Source of the DNA: VRUE01 sp963714155
Lineage (GTDB): Bacteria > Actinomycetota > Thermoleophilia > Solirubrobacterales > 70-9
Assembly: GCA_963714155.1 (NCBI GenBank)
Contig: OY970236.1
Coordinates: 682,001 to 746,000 of the forward strand
DNA length: 64,000 nucleotides
Direction of reading: 5' to 3'
The translations under genes and the position numbers were made by a program. Shown here in pieces: positions 17,054 to 24,558 of the stretch. Each line of letters begins with the position of its first letter. Positions within the stretch are counted from its first letter, which is position 1. The notes under the pieces were generated by a model, which was not told where the DNA came from, made no database searches, and saw nothing but the letters and a program-made list of their open reading frames with translations.

Positions 17054-18207
17054 CCGAATCCGTCATTGGGTGGGCTGTAGATGCTGCCGAAGCTGCCGAA
17101 CGCAGTGCGGCCCTCGGCGGTGATCGCACTGCGTACCGGTGCCGAGTAGGTGAAGGTGCCGAGCGGGCTCTCGACCGGCGGCGCGCTAACCGCGAGGGAG
17201 AGGAAGGGCGAGCGGGGGTCCGCGCCGTCGTTGTGGCGCAGGCGCAGGATTACCCGTGAGGCGGCCCCGTTGATCTCGATCTCCGGGTTGCGCATCGTCA
17301 GGTCGATGCCGCGCGAGGGGTAGCTAAAGCGGATCCCGCCGGACTGGTAGAGGGCGGTGGTCCCGGTTGGCGGGTCATACCAGCCGTTGGCGAAGGGGAA
17401 GGAGTAGGAGTAGACGAGCGTCGGCGCGGTTTCGGCGGGTCGGTCGGGGCAGGGATGGCTGCTCTCGGGGATCGCTGGCTGCGCCGTTGCACCCTCGATC
17501 GCCTGGGGCGCGACCTCCGAGTTGGAGTAGCGAATCCAGGAGTCCCGGACGTGCCAGGTCAGCGTCGCTCCGCTGACGTCGATCGCGCTGGCGGGGCGGG
17601 CGAGCAGTGGCGGTTCGCCGCTCGGCAAGCCCCTTTCATCGGCCTCGCTGCCGAGCGTCGCGGCGCTCGAGCGCAACCCGCCCAGCACTCCGCGGGGCAG
17701 GCGAGCGCCGAGCCGCTCGGCGATCACCCGGCGTGAGGCGCGGTTCCAGACCAGCTGCGCCTTGTGCACCTGCAGCGAGCTCTTCACGGGGTCGATCGCC
17801 AGGGCGCCCGGCTTCAGCTTGAGATCGAAGACCGCCCGCCGCTTGCCCGCCAGCTTGGCGCTGAGGAACGAGCGTTGGGGGGTGAGCTCAAGCTGTGGCG
17901 CCGCAAGCCTGACGACCCGCCGGGCGCGCCCCGAACCGCGGGCGATGCGAAGCGCCCCGCTGTGCGAGAGCCGGGCGCCCGCGGTGTCGATCACCCCGCC
18001 GGAGATCTGCAGGCGGGTCTCCCGTCCGCTCGTGTCGGCGCCGCCGACAGCGGCGAAGGTGATGCCCCGCTGGTCGAGCAGCTCGGCCTGGCCCTTGCCG
18101 AGGACCAGCGTCGTGTTACCCGTCGGCCCTGCCGCGCCCGCGGTTGCGGGCGCGGCGAGGGCAGACGCCAGCGCGAGCGCTGCGAGGATCTTGCTCGCGC
18201 TGCGCAT
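17023..18207 (-). CDS. secreted HtaA-domain haem-binding protein (single domain)
   Basis: The protein has 394 aa with a signal peptide (SKILAALALASALAAPATAGAAG). The N-terminal half is a beta-rich module also present in the neighbouring larger protein. The C-terminal half is an HtaA domain beginning VSGATLTWHVRDSWIRY, followed by the characteristic YSYSFPFANGWYDP and later IDLTMRNPEIEINGAASRVI. In Corynebacterium, HtaA domains bind haem and haemoglobin, with conserved Tyr and His as ligands; Tyr residues are visible in this region. It starts 3 nt after the preceding stop. No membrane anchor is seen, so it may rely on the PKD protein or stay in the wall. Confidence 0.8.
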   Translation of the reverse strand: MRSASKILAALALASALAAPATAGAAGPTGNTTLVLGKGQAELLDQRGITFAAVGGADTSGRETRLQISGGVIDTAGARLSHSGALRIARGSGRARRVVRLAAPQLELTPQRSFLSAKLAGKRRAVFDLKLKPGALAIDPVKSSLQVHKAQLVWNRASRRVIAERLGARLPRGVLGGLRSSAATLGSEADERGLPSGEPPLLARPASAIDVSGATLTWHVRDSWIRYSNSEVAPQAIEGATAQPAIPESSHPCPDRPAETAPTLVYSYSFPFANGWYDPPTGTTALYQSGGIRFSYPSRGIDLTMRNPEIEINGAASRVILRLRHNDGADPRSPFLSLAVSAPPVESPLGTFTYSAPVRSAITAEGRTAFGSFGSIYSPPNDGFGCFAISFTTG

Positions 18208-18210
18208 CGG

Positions 18211-20202
18211 CTAGGGGATCGGCTCCGGGTGGACGATCGAGACGCTGAGCTTGTTCAGCGCCGTGCCCACCGTTTTGTAGGAGCCGCCCAGCAGGTTGAG
18301 GGCGCTGGTGCCACCGGCGGCCAGCTTCACCGAGCTGTTCGCCGAGTCGGTGTCGTCGTCACCGCCACCTGGTGCGTTGTCGGTGCCGAGATCCGGGAAC
18401 GTCCAGGTGATCGTCTCCTCACCGGAACCGGGCCCGGCGGTAGTCGTCTTTTCGACGCCGCCAGTTGCGACATCGACGAGATCGACGCGGCCACTCGTCC
18501 AGGAGCTGCCGAGGCGAGTTGCGACGTTCATCGCTATCCGCGATTTGGCGCCGTCGATGACCACGGTCGGGTTGGAGAGCACGGTGCCGAAGCCGTGGGC
18601 CGTGTTGCAGAGGCCGACGCTGCCGCCGCCGTGCAGGACGAGCCTGCCGGGGGTGCCGGACTCATACGTGCCCGAGCTGCTGGGCCAGGTGAAGAACTTC
18701 CCGGCCCCTTCCATGCTGGTCGGATCGCTGCGCGTGGCGCCGCCGGAGAGGTTGAAAACGCCGTTTTCGTTCACCGTTTTGCGCAGGCTGTTGCGCACGC
18801 CCCAGTTGATCGCGCCGGTGGCGATCGACTCGGGCGCGGTCAGGGCCGGCAGCGTGGCCAGCGCAGCCGGAGCTGCCGGCCAGCTCGAGGCGGTCGCCGG
18901 GATGCCCAGCGTGCAGCCGGCGCCGAACGGCCAGGCGACGGTCGTATTCGTCTTCAGCTCGAGGGTCAGCGCATCGAGCGAATCGCCCTCTTCGTACTCA
19001 CAGGGACCCGGATTCATCGGGTTGCAGAGGTCGAGCACCTCCTCGCCGGCCGCGGTGAGGCTCGTCGGCAGTCCCGACCAGGTCACCGTCTTGGCGTCTT
19101 CGTTGTAGAAGGGGCTGGCGGCGTCGGTGTTCAGTGTCGCCAGATCGACCCGCTGGGTCGGCGTCCAGACCCCGCTGACGTTCGTATCGACGTCGACCGT
19201 GAGGCGCGAGTCCTCGCCGTCGATCGTCACCGTCGGGTTGGAGAGCACGATGCGGAAGCCGTGCGGTGCGTTGCAGAGCACCACCTCGCCGGCCCCGTCG
19301 ACGATTGCCTGGTCGTCGCTGCTATCGCCCGGATCGTTGACCACGTAGTTGCCACCGCCGGCAGGGAAGCGGAAGCTCCCCGTCTGCGGCGCGGGCAGCG
19401 GCGGGTTGAGCACTTCGGCCGGCGCGATCGGCACCAGCGCCCCGCCGGAGAAGAAAACGTAGCTGCGGAAGCTGCTCTTGAAGCCCCAGTCGATCTTGCC
19501 ACCGCTGAGGTTGATCGGGCTGGTCAGGTTGGGCGAGGGCGCCGCAGCGGCAGCCGAGCCTGCGATTTTCTCGGTGACGCTCAGCGCGCACTGCGACGCG
19601 TAGGGGTCGACGATCCCTTCGGGAGCGGCTTTTTTCTGCTCCTCCGGCTGGCTTTTGGGCTCGTCGGCGACGGGCAGCGCGGCCGCGAAGCCCAGGGTCC
19701 CGACGCGGCCGGCGGCCAGCGAGTCGAGGCCGAGGCGCTGAGCGAGCTCGTCGGTGCCTTTGCCGGTCAGCGAGAGCGGTGCCTTGCCCAGCGTCGCCGA
19801 GGACTTGCCGATCTCGGCCTTTCCCTGCGCGCGGAAGACGATCAGGCGGCGTTTGCCCAGCTTGGCGCTGACCGCGGTCTGATCGCCGGCGCTCTGCACG
19901 ATCAGCTCGCGCAGCGTGGCACTCCTTTTGCCGTTGGCCAGCTTCAGCTTGCCGCTCGTGTGCAGCGTCGCCGCGGCGAGCAGCTCGAGGTCGGTGACCG
20001 GCAGGGCCGCGTTCTGCGCTTTGCCTGCTTTGTCCTGCTTGCCGGCGAGGCCGCTGTTTGCCTTGAGCGTCAGCGTCACCTCACCGCTGGCGGGAGCCGC
20101 CTGCGCCGTGCCGGTGGTGAGCAGGGCGACCAGCATGATCGCCGCGGCAAGGGCGACCAGCGCCCTGCCTGCCCACTCGAAGTTCAAATCTTCGGAACTC
20201 AT
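18211..20202 (-). CDS. HtaA-domain haem-capture protein (two HtaA domains)
   Basis: The protein has 663 aa. The ATG at 20202 is chosen because it is preceded by AAGGAGG; a longer version starts 39 nt upstream. A signal/anchor sequence (about 12-36) is followed by a beta-rich module (about 38-180) shared with the next gene, then two HtaA domains, the first starting near residue 237 (SGGKIDWGFKSSFRSYV) and the second near 465 (ATGAINWGVRNSLRKTV). Both contain the HGF-x-(I/T)VLSNPTVTIDG signature. It likely takes haem from the environment and hands it to HmuT. The C-terminus (IVHPEPIP) has no membrane anchor. An iron box sits 67 bp upstream. Confidence 0.82.
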   Translation of the reverse strand: MSSEDLNFEWAGRALVALAAAIMLVALLTTGTAQAAPASGEVTLTLKANSGLAGKQDKAGKAQNAALPVTDLELLAAATLHTSGKLKLANGKRSATLRELIVQSAGDQTAVSAKLGKRRLIVFRAQGKAEIGKSSATLGKAPLSLTGKGTDELAQRLGLDSLAAGRVGTLGFAAALPVADEPKSQPEEQKKAAPEGIVDPYASQCALSVTEKIAGSAAAAAPSPNLTSPINLSGGKIDWGFKSSFRSYVFFSGGALVPIAPAEVLNPPLPAPQTGSFRFPAGGGNYVVNDPGDSSDDQAIVDGAGEVVLCNAPHGFRIVLSNPTVTIDGEDSRLTVDVDTNVSGVWTPTQRVDLATLNTDAASPFYNEDAKTVTWSGLPTSLTAAGEEVLDLCNPMNPGPCEYEEGDSLDALTLELKTNTTVAWPFGAGCTLGIPATASSWPAAPAALATLPALTAPESIATGAINWGVRNSLRKTVNENGVFNLSGGATRSDPTSMEGAGKFFTWPSSSGTYESGTPGRLVLHGGGSVGLCNTAHGFGTVLSNPTVVIDGAKSRIAMNVATRLGSSWTSGRVDLVDVATGGVEKTTTAGPGSGEETITWTFPDLGTDNAPGGGDDDTDSANSSVKLAAGGTSALNLLGGSYKTVGTALNKLSVSIVHPEPIP

Positions 20203-20268
20203 CACTGAAGGAGCCTCCTTGTGCTCTCCGCGCACCGGCACGTGCGACGTTTCTCGTTTCCTCCCAAG

Positions 20269-20282
20269 TTAGGGAGACCTAA
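20269..20282 (-). promoter_or_regulatory. iron box (DtxR/IdeR type) upstream of the HtaA genes
   Basis: TTAGGGAGACCTAA has the TTAGG-N4-CCTAA pattern seen twice more in this locus. It lies in the 105-bp gap between hmuV and the two-domain HtaA gene and indicates a separate iron-repressed promoter there. Confidence 0.65.
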
Positions 20283-20307
20283 TAAATCCACACTAACATC
20301 GTCGGAA

Positions 20308-21132
20308 TTAGCCTGCGGTCCGCTCTTCGCTCAGCGATGCGGTCCAGGCAACGTGAAGAGCGGTACGCCCTTCGTGCTCGGTGAGGCGGGCGTCGGCGCC
20401 CCAGGTCGCGGCCAGCCGCTCGGCACCGAGCACCTCGGTCGGCCTGCCGGCGGCGATCGTGCGCCCCTCCGAGACGACGACCGCGGTGTCGGCGACCGCG
20501 GCGGCGAGGGCGAGGTCGTGGACGACCAGCAGCACCGTGAGGCCATCGGCGACGAGGTCGCGGAGCAGCGAGGCGACCCCGATCGTGGCCCCGAGGTCGA
20601 GCTGTGAGGTCGGCTCGTCGGCGATCAGCACCGGCGCCTCCTGGGCCAGCCCGATCGCGATCTGCACGCGCTGCAGCTCGCCGCCCGAGAGGGTGGTCAG
20701 CGGTCGATCGGCGAAGCGGGTGACCCGGGCACGTTCCAGCGCTCGCTCGATCCCGCCGCGGTCCTCGGCGCTGAGGCGTCGCAGCGGTCGCAGGTGGGAG
20801 GAGCGGCCGATCGTCACCGCTTCGCGCACGCTGACGCCCGCCGGCACCGGCATCCGCTGGGGGACGAAGGCGCGGGCTCGGGCCAGCTCGCGACCGCCCA
20901 TCGTGCCGATCTCGCGCCCCGACCAGTGCACGTCGCCGGCGGACATCGACTGCAGGCCGGAGACGGCGCGCACCAGGGTCGACTTGCCGGCGCCGTTGGG
21001 GCCGACGATGGCGACCAGTCGCCCGCGCTCGAGGGTCAGGTCGGCGCCGCGCAGGATCGGCGTGCCGCCGATCTCGACCTCGACGCCGCGCGCTTCCAAC
21101 AGCGCCTCCCCGGGACTGGCGACCGGCTCCAT
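20308..21132 (-). CDS. hmuV: haem ABC transporter ATP-binding protein
   Basis: The protein has 274 aa. The ATG at 21132 overlaps the permease stop (ATGA); a GTG one codon upstream is also in frame. Walker A is VGPNGAGKST, the signature is LSGGELQR, Walker B is VLIADEP and the switch His is in VVHDLALA. The FecE/HmuV subfamily powers import of haem or siderophores together with FecCD-type permeases. Here the HtaA neighbours and the haem-oxygenase-like gene make haem the likely substrate. It is the last gene of the unit that starts at the monooxygenase. Confidence 0.9.
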   Translation of the reverse strand: MEPVASPGEALLEARGVEVEIGGTPILRGADLTLERGRLVAIVGPNGAGKSTLVRAVSGLQSMSAGDVHWSGREIGTMGGRELARARAFVPQRMPVPAGVSVREAVTIGRSSHLRPLRRLSAEDRGGIERALERARVTRFADRPLTTLSGGELQRVQIAIGLAQEAPVLIADEPTSQLDLGATIGVASLLRDLVADGLTVLLVVHDLALAAAVADTAVVVSEGRTIAAGRPTEVLGAERLAATWGADARLTEHEGRTALHVAWTASLSEERTAG

Positions 21133-22115
21133 CACACCGCCTTGCGCAGCAGCCAGAGGAAGAGGGGCACGCCGAGCACGACCATGAAGGGCCCGACCGG
21201 CATCTCGATCGGTGCCCGCAGGGTGCGGGCGAGGGTGTCGCCGGCGGCGAGCAGGGTGGCGCCGCCGAGGGCCGAGGCCGGCACGACGAAGGTGTTGCTC
21301 GAGGTGCCGCCGGCCATCCGCACGACGTGGGGGACGACCAGGCCGAGGAAGCCGAGCAGGCCGGCGATCGCGGCCGAGGCCGCGGCCAGCAGCGCCGCCG
21401 CGACCGCCGCGCCAAGCCGGATCAGGTGCGGGCGCGAGCCGAGCGAGGCGGCGACGTCGTCGCCGAGCGCCAGCCGGTCGAGCGGGCGGATCAGGAAGGC
21501 GGCGCAGATGAAGCCGACGGCGAAGTAGGGCCAGATCGTCTCCAGCTCGTCCCAGCCGCTCGAGGTGAGGCCACCGGCGATGAAGAAGATCGCCGACGGC
21601 GCCCGCTCGGGATAGGCGGCCAGCAGCCCGGTGGTGGCGGCGGTGAAGAGCGAGAGGATCGCTATCCCGGCGAGGATCACCTTGCCGGTCGAGCCGCGGT
21701 TGGCGCCCGACCAGGCGATCGCGAAGACCAGCGCCGCCGCCAGCAGGCCGAAGGCGAGCGCCCCGACCGGCAGCAGCGCGATCGAGCCGGGGAAGAGGAT
21801 GATGATCAGGATCGCGCCGAAGCCGGCCCCGCCGGTGACCCCGATCACGTCGGGCGAGGCGAGCGGGTTGGCCAGCGCCCCCTGCAGGATCGCGCCGGCG
21901 ATGCCGAGCGCGGCGCCGACGATCAGCGCCTCGACCGTGCGCGGCAGCCGCAGCGTCTCGACGATCTGCTGCTGCGGCCCGCCGGTCCCCTTGCCGAGGA
22001 TGATGTCGATCACTTCGGCAAAGGGGACCTTGACCGCTCCCAGCGCCAGCGAGGTGACGACCGCGACGGCGAGCGCAGCGAGCAGGCCCGCGTAGACGAG
22101 GGTGCGGCGGGCCAA
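21132..22115 (-). CDS. hmuU: haem ABC transporter permease (FecCD family)
   Basis: The protein has 327 aa with about nine to ten hydrophobic segments. FecCD-type features are LRLPRTVEALIVGAALGIAGAILQGALANPLASPDVIGVTGGAGFGA near the N-terminus, and GLLGFLGLVVPHVVRM in the coupling-helix region. The start is read as TTG (22115), since no better codon fits the family N-terminus. It forms the membrane channel with HmuV. It follows hmuT by 6 nt. Confidence 0.9.
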   Translation of the reverse strand: MARRTLVYAGLLAALAVAVVTSLALGAVKVPFAEVIDIILGKGTGGPQQQIVETLRLPRTVEALIVGAALGIAGAILQGALANPLASPDVIGVTGGAGFGAILIIILFPGSIALLPVGALAFGLLAAALVFAIAWSGANRGSTGKVILAGIAILSLFTAATTGLLAAYPERAPSAIFFIAGGLTSSGWDELETIWPYFAVGFICAAFLIRPLDRLALGDDVAASLGSRPHLIRLGAAVAAALLAAASAAIAGLLGFLGLVVPHVVRMAGGTSSNTFVVPASALGGATLLAAGDTLARTLRAPIEMPVGPFMVVLGVPLFLWLLRKAV

Positions 22116-22121
22116 GGCGAG

Positions 22122-22982
22122 TCAGTTCTCGAGATAGATGCGGCGAACCTTGCGGATCGTCCGGGCGACGTCGGTGCCGGCCTGCAGCAGCGAGTTGTCG
22201 ACCGAGATGTAGATGCGACCGTTGCGCACGGCCGAGGTGGTCGACCAGGCCGGGTTGTTGCGCAGGTATTCGGTCAGGCTGGGGATGTCCTCCTCGTTGG
22301 CGTGGGGGACGGCGATGATCACGTCGGGGTCTTCGGCGACCACGACTTCGTCGGAGATCCGCTCGAAGCCGGAGCTCGATTTGACTCCGCCGGTGAGCAG
22401 CTGGCCACCCGCCTTGGTGACGAGGTCACCGCCCCAGCTGTTGGGCAGGAAGACGAACGGGGTGCGGCCGACGCCGAGGATCAGCATCACCGTGGGGTGC
22501 TCTTTGATCCCCCGCTGCGCTTGGGCGACGCTTTTCTTCATCGAGGCGACCAGGGCCTTGGCCTGCTCGCGCCGGCCGACGATCGCGCCGAGCACGAGCG
22601 TCTGGGCGAAGGCCCCGTTGAGCCGGAAGGGCTCCTGGATCAATACGCGGATGCCGAGATCGCCCATCGACTCGTTGCCCTTGGCCCAGGTGCGGGAGGA
22701 GAAGACGAGGTCGGGGTCGAGCGAGGCGAGCTGCTCGAGGTTGGGGCCGTTGGGGTGCGAGAGCGGCAGCACCGGCACGCCCTTCAGCTTCGGCGAGAGC
22801 CGCTCGTTGCCGCCCAGGGTCTGGCCGACGCCGACCGGCGTCACGCCGAGCTTGACCAGGGTGTTGGCGGCGAAGGGGGTGAGGGCGACGATCCGCTTCG
22901 GTGGCGAGCTCTTCGCCGCCGCGGCGCTCGCCGGCAAACATAGGGCGAGCGCCAGCAGCGCCGCCAGCAGGCCTCGCCTCAC
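22122..22982 (-). CDS. hmuT: haem ABC transporter substrate-binding protein
   Basis: The protein has 286 aa with a signal peptide (RRGLLAALLALALCLPASAAAA). The mature part is a TroA/BtuF-type cluster A-II binding protein: PKRIVALTPFAANTLVKLG, then GPNLEQLASLDPDLVF and the late ISDEVVVAEDPDVIIAVPH. The Cys in the leader (LALC) does not give a good lipobox, since the residue before it is Leu, so whether it is a lipoprotein is open. The GTG start overlaps the monooxygenase stop (GTGA). It should receive haem and pass it to HmuU. Confidence 0.86.
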   Translation of the reverse strand: MRRGLLAALLALALCLPASAAAAKSSPPKRIVALTPFAANTLVKLGVTPVGVGQTLGGNERLSPKLKGVPVLPLSHPNGPNLEQLASLDPDLVFSSRTWAKGNESMGDLGIRVLIQEPFRLNGAFAQTLVLGAIVGRREQAKALVASMKKSVAQAQRGIKEHPTVMLILGVGRTPFVFLPNSWGGDLVTKAGGQLLTGGVKSSSGFERISDEVVVAEDPDVIIAVPHANEEDIPSLTEYLRNNPAWSTTSAVRNGRIYISVDNSLLQAGTDVARTIRKVRRIYLEN

Positions 22983-23284
22983 GCGGGCACCTTGGCGTCG
23001 ATCACCGTGTAGTTGCGCACTTCGCTGCCGTGGGCGAGCTCGCCGTCGGCGTGGCGATGGCTCATCTTGAAGAGGTCGCTGTTGACCCAGGCCTTGAACG
23101 CCTCGTCGCTCTCCCAGCGGCTCAGCACCACGTACTCGCCCACGCCCTCGCCCTCGCGCCGCAGCAGCTCGAAGCCGACGAAGCCTTCAGCCTTGTGGAC
23201 GTGGCTCTCACGCTCGAGGAAGGCACGCTCGAACGCCTCCCGACGCTCCTCGTGCACCTGCACCACATTCATCACGGTTACCAA
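22979..23284 (-). CDS. IsdG/HmoB-like antibiotic-biosynthesis-type monooxygenase (haem degrading)
   Basis: The protein has 101 aa from a TTG start preceded by AAAGGAG at good spacing; ATG at 23272 is an alternative. The ferredoxin-like ABM fold is shown by VVQVHEERREAFERAFLERESHVHKAEGFVGFELLRR and YVVLSRWESDEAFKAWVNSDLFKMSHRH. The Asn near the N-terminus (MNVVQ), the Trp (SRW) and a late His match the catalytic set of IsdG/MhuD-type enzymes, which open the haem ring and release iron. Placed first in the hmuTUV unit and after a tandem iron box, a haem-degrading role is well supported by context. Confidence 0.82.
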   Translation of the reverse strand: MVTVMNVVQVHEERREAFERAFLERESHVHKAEGFVGFELLRREGEGVGEYVVLSRWESDEAFKAWVNSDLFKMSHRHADGELAHGSEVRNYTVIDAKVPA

Positions 23285-23332
23285 GGCCCCGCTCCTTTCG
23301 CGGGTGCCCGGCGTGACTTATTCCGTCCGACC

Positions 23333-23375
23333 TTAAGGGCACCCTAATTAGGTTTCCCTAATTAGGCTAGCCTAA
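23333..23375 (-). promoter_or_regulatory. tandem iron box (DtxR/IdeR-type operator array)
   Basis: Read on the minus strand there are consecutive units TTAGGCTAGCCTAA (23375-23362, a perfect palindrome), TTAGGGAAACCTAA (23361-23348) and a degenerate TTAGGGTGCCCTTAA (23347-23333), placed head to tail with a period of about 14 bp. The first matches the first 14 positions of the DtxR/IdeR consensus (TTAGGTTAGCCTAA) at 13 positions. It lies 49 bp upstream of the monooxygenase start. Confidence 0.8.
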
Positions 23376-23381
23376 GATCGG

Positions 23382-23681
23382 CTACTCGGCTTGCTGCCCC
23401 AGAATCTCCCGGGCGCGGTGAGCGAGCTTCACGGTCGCTTTGCGCAGCCCCGCCGGCTCCTCAATCGGCTCGTCGTAGTCGACCCGCACCGGTCGCTCGT
23501 CGCCGTTCACCTGGGCGATCAGATCAAGCCCGGTCCTATCGGCATCGAGGCAGCGGGCCGCGGTTGCGTCGGGACAGTCTCCGAGCGCGCGTGCCATCTC
23601 CAGCAGCGCGTCGGCGTGGTCTTCGTTGAGGTGGGTGATGGCGCCGGCAGCGCCTTCGCTCACGGGATCGTTTGGCTTCAT
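23382..23681 (-). CDS. stand-alone DUF2470 protein (HugZ C-terminal-like)
   Basis: The protein has 99 aa. ITHLNEDHADALLEMARALGDCPDATAARCLDADRTGLDLIAQ is the DUF2470 signature, the small domain found at the C-terminus of HugZ-type haem-utilisation proteins (HLNEDH has the conserved His/Asp). The flavin-like split-barrel part of HugZ is absent, so it may work with another subunit or as a haem carrier. The ATG abuts a perfect iron box with no ribosome-binding site, so the mRNA may be leaderless. It sits upstream of the monooxygenase operon, separated by the tandem iron box. Confidence 0.8.
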   Translation of the reverse strand: MKPNDPVSEGAAGAITHLNEDHADALLEMARALGDCPDATAARCLDADRTGLDLIAQVNGDERPVRVDYDEPIEEPAGLRKATVKLAHRAREILGQQAE

Positions 23682-23700
23682 AGTTAGGGAACCCTAACTA
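23681..23700 (-). promoter_or_regulatory. iron box overlapping the DUF2470 start and the PHP stop
   Basis: TAGTTAGGGAACCCTAACTA has two perfect 9-bp arms around AA. It contains the TTAGG-N4-CCTAA core. Its last base is part of the DUF2470 ATG, and the other end overlaps the TAG of the upstream PHP gene. Confidence 0.75.
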
Positions 23701-24510
23701 TGCGCGGCGAGCGGGGACTTGCGGCTCCCCGAGACCGAAGGTGTCGTAGGCCCCGAACTTGGCGAAGGTCTTGTGGGTGGGGCCGTGGTAATCCGATGAG
23801 CCGGTGGGGATCAGGCTCAGCTCCTCGCAGAGATCGAGGAGGTGCTTGGTCTGCTCCTCGTTGTGGCTTGGGTAGAAGGTCTCGACGCCGTCGGGACGGA
23901 GCGAGCGGATCAGGTCCTCGACCTCGTCCGGGTCCTCGATGTCCCAGTAGGGATGGGCGATCACGGCGCTGCCCCCGGCCTCGTGAATCAGGGCGATTGC
24001 CTGCTCGGCCGTGGGCCAGCGGCGGGGGACGAAGGCCTTTGCGCCCGGAACGAGGTACTCCTCGAAGAAAGGACCGAGGTCGCCGGTTGCTCCGGCCGCC
24101 TTGGCGATGTGGGGGCGGCCGATCGAGAGGGCGTCGCCGGCCTCCTTGATCGCGTCGTCGAGCTTCACTTCGAAACCCCAGTTGCGCAGCCGCTGGATGA
24201 TCGCCTCAGCGCGGTTGACCCGTTCCTTCTGCGCTCGCTCGCAGACCGGGCCGATCGTTGCCAGGTCGACCCAGTAGCCGCAGACATGCAGGTCTTCGGC
24301 GTACTCGTGCACGCAGGACATCTCGATCGCCGGCACCAGCTCGACGCCCAACCCCTCCGCCGCCTCCGCCGCCTCTTCGACCCCCGCAACCGCATCGTGG
24401 TCGGTGAGAGCCAGCGTCGTAACCCCGGCTTCCCAGGCTTGGGCAACGACTTCGGCGGGGGCCAACTGCCCGTCGGAAACCGTCGAATGGGATTGAAGCT
24501 CAATCAACAT
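23698..24510 (-). CDS. PHP-domain phosphoesterase (TrpH/RNase AM-like)
   Basis: The protein has 270 aa. The PHP metal-binding motifs are visible: LQSHSTVSDG (first motif), ALTDHDAVAGVEEA, VPAIEMSC, AVIAHPYW and a late GSSDYHGP. The family hydrolyses phosphoesters such as 3',5'-bisphosphates or 5' ends of RNA using a trinuclear metal site. It is divergent from the biotin carboxylase gene over 48 bp. The end abuts the iron box of the DUF2470 gene; there is no functional tie to haem. Confidence 0.85.
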   Translation of the reverse strand: MLIELQSHSTVSDGQLAPAEVVAQAWEAGVTTLALTDHDAVAGVEEAAEAAEGLGVELVPAIEMSCVHEYAEDLHVCGYWVDLATIGPVCERAQKERVNRAEAIIQRLRNWGFEVKLDDAIKEAGDALSIGRPHIAKAAGATGDLGPFFEEYLVPGAKAFVPRRWPTAEQAIALIHEAGGSAVIAHPYWDIEDPDEVEDLIRSLRPDGVETFYPSHNEEQTKHLLDLCEELSLIPTGSSDYHGPTHKTFAKFGAYDTFGLGEPQVPARRA

Positions 24511-24558
24511 TGAGGCGGGACCCTATTCCGCGGGCCGCCTTAATAGAGTGCCGCCCCC

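Noticed and set aside
17764..20208. 814-codon open frame on the plus strand opposite the HtaA genes
   Set aside because: Composition is Arg/Ala/Gly-rich with no domain; the minus-strand HtaA reading is clear.
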